Part shown: positions 33,654 to 41,655 of the stretch, one piece after another
How the letters are laid out: the number at the start of each line of letters is the position of its first letter
How positions within the stretch are numbered: the first letter of the stretch is position 1
Source of the DNA: Pirellulales bacterium
Lineage (GTDB): Bacteria; Planctomycetota; Planctomycetia; Pirellulales; JAICIG01
DNA length: 55,302 nt
Assembly (NCBI GenBank): GCA_035533075.1
Contig: DATLUO010000267.1
Span: 1-55,302 of the forward strand
Direction: 5' to 3'
Position numbers and translations under genes: made by a program
The notes under the pieces: model-generated
What the model saw: only the letters and a program-made list of their open reading frames with translations
Told to the model about the DNA's origin: nothing
Databases searched by the model: none

Positions 33654-33896
33654 ATGGCGAGCAGCAAGGTCGCAATCAGTATCGACTCGTCACTCCTCAG
33701 TCGTCTCGACGAGTTGATCGCTCGGCGCGTCTTCCCTAACCGCAGCAAGGCGATTCAAGCGGCAGTCGAAGAAAAGCTCCAGCGACTCAATCGCACCCAA
33801 CTCGCGATCGAGTGTGCAAAGTTGGACCCGGCGGAAGAAAAGCGCTTGGCGGAATTAGGGTTGGAAGCGGAGCTTGAGCGGTGGCCCGCGTACTGA
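33654..33896 (+). CDS. Ribbon-helix-helix antitoxin (MazE partner type)
   Basis: 80 residues: KVAISIDSSLLSRLDELIAR RVFPNRSKAIQAAVEEKLQR, the CopG-type RHH fold (one strand, two helices, NRSxAI turn). The acidic C-terminal half (DPAEEKRLAELGLEAELERW) would wrap the toxin. GAGGGAG lies upstream of the ATG. It overlaps the toxin gene by 16 bp. Confidence 0.88.
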   Translation: MASSKVAISIDSSLLSRLDELIARRVFPNRSKAIQAAVEEKLQRLNRTQLAIECAKLDPAEEKRLAELGLEAELERWPAY

Positions 33897-34219
33897 GAGG
33901 CGAGATTTGGTGGGCCGATCTGGACCCCGTTCGCGGACGAGAACAAGCGGGCCTTCGTCCCGTTCTTGTGCTCAGTCACGATGTCTTTAACCGGCGGTCC
34001 GACACGGTGATCGCGGTTGCCATCACAAGCCAATCGCCTGCGGCAGGCTTCCCTTTGACGCTCGAACTGACGCAGTCGGGGCTCCCCAAGCGGTCGTGGG
34101 TAAAAATCAGCCAGATTCGTACCTTATCGGTCGAGAGACTCCGTGGCAAAGCCGGCTCCGTTTCGCCGGAAGAGCTTGCCAGGATCATCGATGGCCTGAA
34201 CCAGATCATCGATGTCTAG
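33881..34219 (+). CDS. mazF: MazF/PemK-like endoribonuclease toxin
   Basis: 112 residues from GTG at 33881: VLRGEIWWADLDPVRGREQA GLRPVLVLSHDVFN, then IAVAITSQ, LPKRSWVKISQIRTLSVERL, all typical of the MazF/PemK barrel (GEIWWADLDP, RPVLVL, S/T-Q). It cleaves mRNA when free of its antitoxin (family knowledge). Its 3' half, plus the sequence behind it, is duplicated with a 120-bp internal deletion at 36673-36791. Confidence 0.93.
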   Translation: MARVLRGEIWWADLDPVRGREQAGLRPVLVLSHDVFNRRSDTVIAVAITSQSPAAGFPLTLELTQSGLPKRSWVKISQIRTLSVERLRGKAGSVSPEELARIIDGLNQIIDV

Positions 34220-34265
34220 GCCGCGATCAGTCGCGTCGTCCGACCATCGGCGAAGGGCTGTGGTG

Positions 34266-35060
34266 TCACGGCAACACAATCACTTGCAGGTCGCCGGTGA
34301 CGTCGGCGTCCAGCCCCAGCCGGCAATGCGAAAGTCCGGGATGCTGGAGCAGCCAGCGGGCCAAAGGCGTAACCACATGCCGCTCCAAAATCCGTTGCAA
34401 CGGACGGACGCCGTAACGCGGGTCGTAGCCCGGCGCGGCAAGATGTTCGATCAGCCGCTCGCTGGGCGCAAGTTCAATCGCGGCTTTGGCCAACCCTTCA
34501 CGCCGGGCAATCTCGTTCAGTTCCTTGCGCGTGATCGCCGTCACCTGCTCGCGCGTGAGAGGTTCGAACCGGACCACGGCGTCAATGCGATTGTAAAACT
34601 CCGGCCGAAAGAACGACGTCACCGCACCCTCCACGCCTGTGAGGCCGGAGAACAACAGCACGCCCAGCGGCCGGTGCGGATCGTTCAGTCCGGCCTTGAA
34701 GGCCACGACCAATTGGGCCGCTGCCCGGCAAGCTGCGTCCTGGCCCACGATCTCGCGCCGAAAACCGGCCAGTACCTCATCGAAGGCCAGTGGCAGATCG
34801 TCGCGCAGCAGCGATTCGGGCAAGCCGGTGCGGCGGACGAAGGCGGCAATCGCGTCCGCGGCGCTCGCTTCCTGGCGATGCTCTCGCTTGGTGCGGTCGA
34901 GCAAGTCGTCAAAGAAGCGGACGGTCTGTCCGGGAAAGGTCTCGTAGGGCGCGAACCGCCGGAAAAGATCGTAGACCACGGCCGCAGCGCCGTCGGCCAC
35001 CGTCACGCCCGACTGCTGCCGACGGGCGACGGCCTGCCGGTCGAGCACGGCCAGCGCGCG
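34266..35060 (-). pseudogene. Partial duplicate of the ClpB-like gene with its ATPase core deleted
   Basis: The frame matches the 36838-39132 protein from RALAVLDRQAVARRQQSGVT through GLNDPHRPLGVLLFSG, then jumps from TGV to EGAVTSFFRPEF. The second Walker A, Walker B and sensor 1 (about 390 bp) are lost without changing frame. The upstream part is replaced by unrelated sequence, so no authentic start is evident; the open frame reaches 35165. It cannot be an active ATPase. The neighbouring mazF tail belongs to the same duplicated block. Confidence 0.85.
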
Positions 35061-35114
35061 GGACAGGATCGCCGACGTGCCACCTAGAAACGCCCCGAAT
35101 TGACAAAGCTCGCA

Positions 35115-35462
35115 ATGGGACATATCATTGGCTCGTGGAATTCGACAGTCGAACGTAGCGGTCAATTCGTGCCGTTCAATCTTCCTTTACCCGCCGTTTT
35201 CCGCAAGGCCCGATGGAAGGTCAAAATCCGTGAGAAGGAGAGCCGCGAGCCGCCCCACGTGACCGTCTTGCATGATACCCAGGCTTGGCGACTTGACTTG
35301 CGGACCGGCCAATTCATGGATCGGTTACCTGATCCCACGGAAGTTCCTCAGGAACTCGTTGACCACATCAAGCAGCCGGCGAACTGGCAACTGCTTTGCG
35401 AGCAATGGGACCGCAAGTATCCATCGAATCCGGTCGGCGAGAATTCGCCGGAAAAGGAGTAA
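35115..35462 (+). CDS. Small uncharacterised protein (DUF4160-like?)
   Basis: Up to 115 residues. The conserved-looking part is FRKARWKVKIREKESREPPH VTVLHDTQAWRLDLRTGQFM, then VPQELVDHIKQPANWQLLCE QWDRKYPSNP. The PPHV and RLDL pattern recalls DUF4160 proteins, which often stand next to DUF2442/HTH partners, but this is a weak assignment. The start could be at 35115 or later (GTG at 35168). AAGGAG near its stop serves the next gene, so the two form an operon. Confidence 0.6.
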   Translation: MGHIIGSWNSTVERSGQFVPFNLPLPAVFRKARWKVKIREKESREPPHVTVLHDTQAWRLDLRTGQFMDRLPDPTEVPQELVDHIKQPANWQLLCEQWDRKYPSNPVGENSPEKE

Positions 35463-35466
35463 CAGA

Positions 35467-36288
35467 ATGGTCAAATCTGAGGGGGCACACACTGTCGGCG
35501 CCACGTTTTTGCTCGACAAAGCCCGACGCCGCTCGAAAGAGTTCGCCACACTCCGCCCCACGGTGATTTCATCCAAAGCAGGACTGCGTAATTCGCTGGC
35601 ACATGCAACAAAAGATTCACTTTGGATCAGCTATGAACACGACTTGACGGCGGCCTTGCTGCAAAATGTGCAGTGGCCGGCGCGCAGCCTTGGCGCGGCC
35701 CTGCTCAACCACGCCGTCAGCCCCGCGACACTGCCGGCTCTGGCCAATTGCTTTAAGCGGCTGGCTTACGGCGCGGACGGCACGTTCTTGCCTCCCGACG
35801 AGCTTGCGGCGGCGTTGCAAGCGGAGAATTCTCCCGATCTCTTCCTTGGAGGCACTGTCGACATGACGAGCCAAACTCTCACCCTCTGGCGTGGAAACCT
35901 GGAGCCGTTGACGGTGCCCTGCGCGGCGTTTGAAATATCGGGAGACGGAATCGAGCCGGATTTCGACCGTTTTTCCGTTGTGGACTGCGGACAAACCGTT
36001 CGGCTCGGCGACTACGAGGCGGCGACCGAGGCGATCTTGTATGAATACGATTCCGAATATCGCCGACGGCTTTCGAAGCGGCGATGGGAAACAGAGCGAT
36101 CCTTCGGTGCGTCGCTGCGCCGGCTAAGAAAACAGCGAGGTCTGCGGCGCGAGGACTTTGCCCCCAACGTTGCCGCTAAGACGATCGCCCGCATCGAACA
36201 GGGCAAGGTGCGGCGCGTTCAGACAAAAACGGTCCAGGCCATCGCCGCAAGGCTTCGGGTGGAACCGGACGAGATCGGGACTTACTGA
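35467..36288 (+). CDS. XRE-type helix-turn-helix protein
   Basis: 273 residues, ATG at 35467 with AAGGAG 8 nt upstream. The N-terminal 200 residues are unassigned (SKAGLRNSLAHATKDSLWIS; DMTSQTLTLWRGNLEPLTVP). The C-terminal SFGASLRRLRKQRGLRREDF APNVAAKTIARIEQGKV is an XRE helix-turn-helix. It is probably the regulator of the two-gene unit (inference). A fragment of its HTH-coding DNA (about 36087-36165) recurs at 49025-49109. Confidence 0.85.
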   Translation: MVKSEGAHTVGATFLLDKARRRSKEFATLRPTVISSKAGLRNSLAHATKDSLWISYEHDLTAALLQNVQWPARSLGAALLNHAVSPATLPALANCFKRLAYGADGTFLPPDELAAALQAENSPDLFLGGTVDMTSQTLTLWRGNLEPLTVPCAAFEISGDGIEPDFDRFSVVDCGQTVRLGDYEAATEAILYEYDSEYRRRLSKRRWETERSFGASLRRLRKQRGLRREDFAPNVAAKTIARIEQGKVRRVQTKTVQAIAARLRVEPDEIGTY

Positions 36289-36387
36289 CGCTTCTGTCCG
36301 GACGGCCTGACGTTGCAGCGGCAGAGGCCAGATTCGAACGATTCGATGATAAAACGCCGCGAGAGTTGCTCGCAAGCGATGATGCCG

Positions 36388-36474
36388 AATCCCGGCACGC
36401 CGGGGTGCCGTTCCGCCGAAGTAGGCGTTGACATCTCTGTGGGGAATCCCGGCGCGCCGGGATACCGTTCCGCC
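36388..36474. repeat. 30-bp direct repeat in a gene-poor gap
   Basis: AATCCCGGC(A/G)CGCCGGG(G/A)T(G/A)CCGTTCCGCC lies at 36388-36417 and 36445-36474. The stretch 36289-36672 has no gene that I can support. Confidence 0.7.
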
Positions 36475-36672
36475 AGCGCTCGCCGTACAGATCGGCTGGC
36501 ACGCTCATCAAAAGCGCCGCGCGGCGCATCTGCTTGAGCGCCGCGGCGCACTGGGGCGCCACGTGGCCCAGCATGATCGACCTAAGTGCATGACCTGTTC
36601 CGCGTTACGTGCAAGCCGATCAAAGGGCCGCTGCTCGCCCGCCGACGCAAATGGCTGGGTGTCTTGCTCGCC

Positions 36673-36791
36673 ATGTCTTTAACCGGCGGTCCGACACATC
36701 GGTCGAGAGACTCCGTGGCAAAGCCGGCTCCGTTTCGCCGGAAGAGCTTGCCCGGATCATCGATGGCCTGAACCAGATCATCGATGTCTAG
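36673..36791 (+). pseudogene. mazF 3' remnant (duplicated, internally deleted)
   Basis: ATGTCTTTAACCGGCGGTCC matches 33981 onward inside mazF, then the sequence skips 120 bp (34006-34125) and resumes at the GGTCGAGAGACTCCGTGGCA segment through the stop and beyond. It marks the left edge of the duplicated block that includes the ClpB-like gene end. Confidence 0.88.
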
Positions 36792-36837
36792 GCCGCGATT
36801 AGCCCGCGTCGTCCGACCATCGGCGAAGGGCTTTGGT

Positions 36838-39132
36838 TCACGGCAACACAATCACGCGCAGGTCGCCGGTCACGTCAACATCCAGCCCCAGCCGGCAATG
36901 CGAAAGCCCGGGATGCTCGATCAGCCAGCGGGCCAAAGGCGTCACCACATGCCGCTCCAAAATCCGTTGCAACGGACGGACGCCGTAACGCGGGTCGTAG
37001 CCCGGCGCGGCAAGATGTTCGATCAGCCGCTCGCTGGGCGCAAGTTCAATCGCCGCTTTGACCAACCCTTCACGCCGGGCAATCTCGTTCAGCTCTTTGC
37101 GCGTGATCGCCAATACCTGCTCGCGCGTGAGAGGCTCGAACCGCACCACGGCGTCGATGCGATTAAAAAACTCCGGCCGAAAGAACGACGTCACCGCGCC
37201 CTCGTAATTCGGTTCGGCCGACACGTCGAAGCCGGGCGGCCGCTACGACTCGCCGCCCAAGTTCGACGTCATGATGATGATCGTGCTGCGGAAGTTCGTC
37301 GTGCGGCCGTAGGCGTCGGTCAGGCGGCCTTCGTCGAACAGGCCGAGCAATACGTCGAACACTTCCGGCGACGCCTTTTCGATCTCGTCGAGCAGCACCA
37401 CCACGAACGGCTGCTGACGCACGCGCTTCACCAGTTCGCTGGGCGGGCCGTTCGGCCGGCCGAGCAGCCGTTGGGCCGCATCGAAACCGCCGTACTCGCT
37501 CATGTCGAGCCGCACCAGCCGGTCCTGCTTTTCGCCATGCTCGAAGAGATAACGGCAAAGCGTTTTGGCAAGCTGCGTCTTGCCCACGCCGGTGGGTCCG
37601 GAGAACAAGAGCACGCCCAGCGGCCGGTGCGGATCGTTCAGTCCGGCCTTGAAAGCCACGACCAATTGGGCTGCTGCCCGGCAGGCCGCGTCTTGGCCAA
37701 CGATCTCGCGCCGAAAACCGCTCAGCACGTCGTCGAAGGCCAGCGGCAGGTCGTCGCGCAGCAACGGCTCCGGCAAGCCAGTGCGGCGGACGAAGGCGGC
37801 AATCGCGTCGGCGGCGCTCGCTTGCGGGCGATGCTTTCGCTGGGTTTGGTCGAGCAAGTCGTCGAAGAACCGGACCGTCTGTCCGGGAAAGGTCTCGTAG
37901 GGCGCGAACCGCCGGAAAAGATCATAGACCACGGCCGCAGCGCCGTCGGCCACCGTCACGCCCGACTGCTGCCGACGGGCGACGGCCTGCCGGTCGAGCA
38001 CGGCCAGCGCGCGGGGCCGGTCGAGCGGTTCGACCGACACGATCTGGAACAGGTCGATCAAGCCGGGCAACAACCGCCGTAGCGCCGTCAGTTCGCCGGC
38101 GGTGGCCTCGCCGACCAGCCGCAGCTCGCCGCGTTCGAGGTACGGCAGGAAAAACATGGCGATGCCGTCGCCCGGCCCATCACCACCGGCCAGCGCCAGA
38201 TCAAGCAGGTTTTCGACACATAGCACGCCGCTGGCCCCGCTCAGCTCTTCGACGATCTGCTGGCAGCGTGCTTCCCATTGTCCCAGATATTGCATGCCCG
38301 CGATTAATCGGCCTGCGCTGCTTAGCCAAAACGTCAGCCGCTCGTTGTCGCGTTCGTCGCCCGCATCGCCTGTAGCAGCGGCGGGCTGCGAAGCGTTGCG
38401 ATCGAGCTGGCGGGCGGCCTCGGCCAACAGCATTGTCTTGCCGACGCCGGTGGGACCGACCAGGAGTAGATTGACCCGCGAAGCGGTAAGCTGCCGGGCA
38501 AGCGCGGCGGCTTCACTTTCACGGAGCCAGGCGCGCGCGAACCGCCGCCGCGCAGCGCGGTCGTCAAGCGGCTCGGCGACCGCGCCCAGCCCCGGCAAAT
38601 CGGCATCGGGCTTCAGCCGCCGCGACCGGTCCTTCACGCGGATCACGATCTCGTCGAGCGTGATCCGGCCCGGCGGCAAGACGCGCGCCAGCTCGCGCGG
38701 CGACGATCCTTTAAGCTGCTGCTGAGCGTATTCACCCACAAGTTCTGCCAGGGCCGAGGCGTCGTGATAGTAAAAGTGGAAGCCAAGCGTCGGCAACGCC
38801 GCGAAATGGGGACCGCCGGCGTGATGTGCGGTCACGCACGGAACGCGCAACGGAAATGGCTCGTTGCCGGCATAAACGCGCCCGTCCGATTGGTATTCGG
38901 GCCGCACGGCGGCGATGAACTCCCGCAGTTCAACGTCGACCAGGTTGGACGATCCGCGCCAGGGCTCACGTTGATAGAGCCAGGCCAAATAGTCTTTCAA
39001 CTCGTCGCAGGCGCGGTTGGCGGTCGGCGCCGTCGCCGCCGGCGCGTCGTCGAACACGCTGTCGACCGTCAGGGCGGTAAAAAAGTTCTGAGCGTCTTGC
39101 CAGACGACGATGGGGAAACGATGGAGCGGCAT
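36838..39132 (-). CDS. Two-AAA ClpB/ClpA-like ATPase interrupted by an in-frame TAG
   Basis: From the ATG at 39132 (MPLHRFPIVVWQDAQNFFTA) the frame encodes a first AAA module with LLLVGPTGVGKT (Walker A), then LSSAGRLIAGMQYLGQWEAR, FQIVSVEPL, a helical linker, and a second AAA module LLFSGPTGVGKTQLAKTLCR with VVLLDEIEKA (Walker B) and IIIMTSNLG (sensor 1). A TAG at 37243-37245 ends the first product (629 residues). The same frame then continues RPPGFDVSAEPNYEGAVTSF FRPEFFNRIDAVVRF to 36838, the normal ClpB C-terminal region. Single-base change (TCG or CAG to TAG), sequencing error and readthrough are all possible. No Clp N-domain or M-domain is seen. Starts 36 bp after the release-factor-like gene. 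Confidence 0.85.
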
Positions 39133-39167
39133 GGGGGATGGGAATTGCAAGTTGCGAATTGCAAATT

Positions 39168-40040
39168 TCAAATTGGCAAATGACTGACGAACTCCGGCGG
39201 TGGTTCGAGCGCGGCTAAGACAAAGCTCCGCAGGTCGTGCGGGGTCGGGGAACCGGCCACCGAAAGACCGCTGCGCAAATCGAACGTCGCCCCGCCCTCG
39301 CTGTAAACCCGCACTACTGGCAACAGCGGCTGAGGATCGTCATCGACTGTCGCGCTGCCTTCGGCCAAGGCCGCCAACCACCGGCGCCGCCGCTCGACGA
39401 ACGAAGCACGCGCTGCTTCAGCGTCGTTATCGATTACCGGCACTACGGACACCTGCAGAGGAACAAGGTTCTGCGCTTTCGGGCAAAACAGGTGCGTTCC
39501 TTCTTCCGCCCTTGCGACGGCCAGGGCGTGCGGCCCGCCGACGGTCAGCGCACGCAAAGTGCCCTGGGCCGACAATGGTTGACAGTCGAGCGACAGCTCG
39601 CTGATGAACATGTGGGCGTACCAACTCGCCAACGCCGTGGCCTGGTCTGCGCCCGCGCCGCGAGGCGAAACAATCACAACCGCCTCGTCGCAAGTCGATT
39701 CGCCGAACTGGGCCATCGCCTCGACCAGCGCGGCCTCGTGCGAGAGTTGCTGGACCTGATGATCGAGTTGCTGCCCGAACCGTGACGATCCGCCGGCCAA
39801 GTCCTTCAAATAGCTATGGATGTCGTCGACAATGGCCAACTCGCGTAACAGTCGCCGTCCGCCCAAGCCCCACTTGGCCAGCCCGCGACGGCGCGGCGAA
39901 CCGACCGACGGCGGCAACCAACCCGGTCGCGGCGACCGCTCAAGCCGCTCGGCGAGCTGGTCCGCATCACGCCGCAGCTTGTCGCACTGCTCCTTGACCA
40001 GGAAATAGCGGAACTGCTCGGCAGAACCGGCGGTCGCCAA
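39168..40040 (-). CDS. Release-factor-like protein (PCRF domain, no GGQ)
   Basis: 290 residues. An N-terminal helical region (VKEQCDKLRRDADQLAERLE) leads to VDDIHSYLKDLAG, then AVVIVSPRGAGADQATALAS WYAHM and LTVGGPHALAVARAEEGTHL FCPK, the layout of the peptide-chain-release-factor PCRF domain (normally GAGGTEA and KGxxAYxxLxxExGxHR). The catalytic GGQ domain is missing; the C-terminus is divergent. The last codons run into the GCAAATTGCAATT dispersed repeat. It reads into the ClpB-like gene and was probably a partner in a ribosome- or protein-quality function (inference). Confidence 0.7.
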   Translation of the reverse strand: MATAGSAEQFRYFLVKEQCDKLRRDADQLAERLERSPRPGWLPPSVGSPRRRGLAKWGLGGRRLLRELAIVDDIHSYLKDLAGGSSRFGQQLDHQVQQLSHEAALVEAMAQFGESTCDEAVVIVSPRGAGADQATALASWYAHMFISELSLDCQPLSAQGTLRALTVGGPHALAVARAEEGTHLFCPKAQNLVPLQVSVVPVIDNDAEAARASFVERRRRWLAALAEGSATVDDDPQPLLPVVRVYSEGGATFDLRSGLSVAGSPTPHDLRSFVLAALEPPPEFVSHLPI

Positions 40041-40277
40041 GGCGACCCTGCTTTTTTCGCATCGCCGGTCGCAGCCCGCGCACAGATTGGGTGGCTACCC
40101 TCGCGACGAGCGGTCGAGCCTACTATACTGTTTCACAGCGCGCCTCCGCGCAGACGGCCCAGACTCTGCCTACGCGGGGTTCGGTTCGGTCGCGCTGCGT
40201 GGGCGGGTCACGACGCCAATGGCAACGGTAAGTCGTTCTAGGCAGTGTCTTTGTGCTTGTGTGCTTGAGGCCAATCG

Positions 40278-40595
40278 ATGACGAGTGAGGCGTTACCCAC
40301 GGCGAGCGGAGGAATTGAAGGCGCCAACCACCTCGATGGCGGAGCCTGCCGCGTCGAGCGGATCGGCTTCGCGCGCGCCTCTGAGCGCGCCGCAGCCGCC
40401 AGAGCGACCAAAGGTGCTTTCTACCGCGCAGAGCGGTGGTGCTGGTTCACCGCGACGCTGGCGGCTGTCGAATTCTCTTTGCAAGGACCATCTGTATCCC
40501 TGGATCAGGCTTGCGGGCGCTGGGCGATCGTTCTTGGGGCGGTAGCAGCGGGCGCTTTGCTTCGGGCCTTGACGGCCAGCCGAAAGGCGCCGTAG
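40278..40595 (+). CDS. Doubtful 105-residue frame with one possible membrane segment
   Basis: ATG at 40278 with GAGG 7 nt upstream. WCWFTATLAAVEFSLQGPSV and WAIVLGAVAAGALLRALTA are hydrophobic and could form membrane segments. Composition is otherwise shadow-like and no family is recognised. The rest of 40041-40612 holds no gene I can support; on the other strand TATAGT near 40120-40125 could be a -10 for the release-factor-like gene. Confidence 0.22.
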   Translation: MTSEALPTASGGIEGANHLDGGACRVERIGFARASERAAAARATKGAFYRAERWCWFTATLAAVEFSLQGPSVSLDQACGRWAIVLGAVAAGALLRALTASRKAP

Positions 40596-40612
40596 TTTTC
40601 CCGCGCGCTTGG

Positions 40613-41650
40613 TTACGGGAACGTGCTGACGACCGGACAACGTGGAATGACCGGCGGCGGACCACGGGCGGCTCGGCAGTGGAAAGCTGAGGGCGCGGTA
40701 CATTCGCTTCGTTTACCATCCGGTTCGTCGGCCTGCCTCCGTCCGACCGACCAAATCGCGGCCACCAGAAACGGCTGTAGCGCGCTCGTCGCCTCCGGGT
40801 GCGGACTGAAGAGCAGGACGCGTCCACGCCCATACATGCTCGCGATTATTGCTGGCGTGTTGATCATTGTCCCTCGCTGGCATTCGTGCGCGGAGATTTC
40901 CGTCCTGAATAAGGCAATCGACGCAAAATCTGGCAAGTCTGCTCTGTGGCCACTCAGAAATATGGGTCCGCTGCTGTAGCGGACGTTCACGGTTTTCCGC
41001 ACTTCTGGAAAGAGCTCCGCGCCTATGTCGGTGAGTTCTATGCCAACCATTCCTGTTCCTCGCGCTGCCAACGGGATCTCTGACCCATGCACATTTCTGG
41101 TGCCCGTAAGTGTCCGCGCATTAACCAGCGCGAGGCTCCAGTCGTAGCCGGACGTTGCGAGAAACGCGCCGCCGCAGATTCCGACGTAGCCGCCGCCGCC
41201 TCCTACAAACTGGCGTATGGCCGTCCGGCCCCTGGAACCAAGAGCAGCGGCCTGTTGTTTGCCACTTCCGCCTGGAACAACGAGAACGGCGAGTGAAGAG
41301 AGGATCCCCGCATCGATTTGCGCTGGGGTTACCAAACGGCATGTAATTCCGCAGTCCGCGTTAAGGATGCCGCAGATACGCTTCGCGGGTTCCGGTTGAC
41401 TAGAGTCTGCGACTAGAACACCTGCGCTCGCGGCAGCCGATTTGGAAAAAGCCGCGCCGCGTGCGTTTAGGCACGCGGCGAACCCCTGCGGCACGGATTG
41501 CCGAGCGCCGCCCGACCAAACAAATTGGGAGAGTGAGACGCCGACTAGAGCGAGGGCAACGGAGACGAGGGCCGCTGCCTCCCACCCGTTGCGCATGCAG
41601 AGCGAAATTCGGCCCGAAGCGTCGTTTGTAAATTTACTATTGGGTCGCAT
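40613..41650 (-). CDS. Membrane-anchored glutamine-amidotransferase-like (BPL_N) protein
   Basis: About 345 residues. One N-terminal membrane segment (GWEAAALVSVALALVGVSLS) precedes a class-I amidotransferase-like fold: LAVLVVPGGSGKQQAAALGS, FVGGGGGYVGICGGAFLATS with the candidate nucleophile Cys in GICGGAF, and RGRVLLFSPHPEAT with the HxE motif. The pattern is that of BPL_N-type proteins. The ATG at 41650 lies 5 bp after the preceding gene's TGA (a TTG at 41659 overlaps it), so the two are translationally coupled. Confidence 0.82.
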   Translation of the reverse strand: MRPNSKFTNDASGRISLCMRNGWEAAALVSVALALVGVSLSQFVWSGGARQSVPQGFAACLNARGAAFSKSAAASAGVLVADSSQPEPAKRICGILNADCGITCRLVTPAQIDAGILSSLAVLVVPGGSGKQQAAALGSRGRTAIRQFVGGGGGYVGICGGAFLATSGYDWSLALVNARTLTGTRNVHGSEIPLAARGTGMVGIELTDIGAELFPEVRKTVNVRYSSGPIFLSGHRADLPDFASIALFRTEISAHECQRGTMINTPAIIASMYGRGRVLLFSPHPEATSALQPFLVAAIWSVGRRQADEPDGKRSECTAPSAFHCRAARGPPPVIPRCPVVSTFP

Positions 41651-41655
41651 TGGCG

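Noticed and set aside
37243-37245. Pyrrolysine or other recoding at the TAG
   Set aside because: No supporting element or tRNA is visible; a point mutation or error is simpler.
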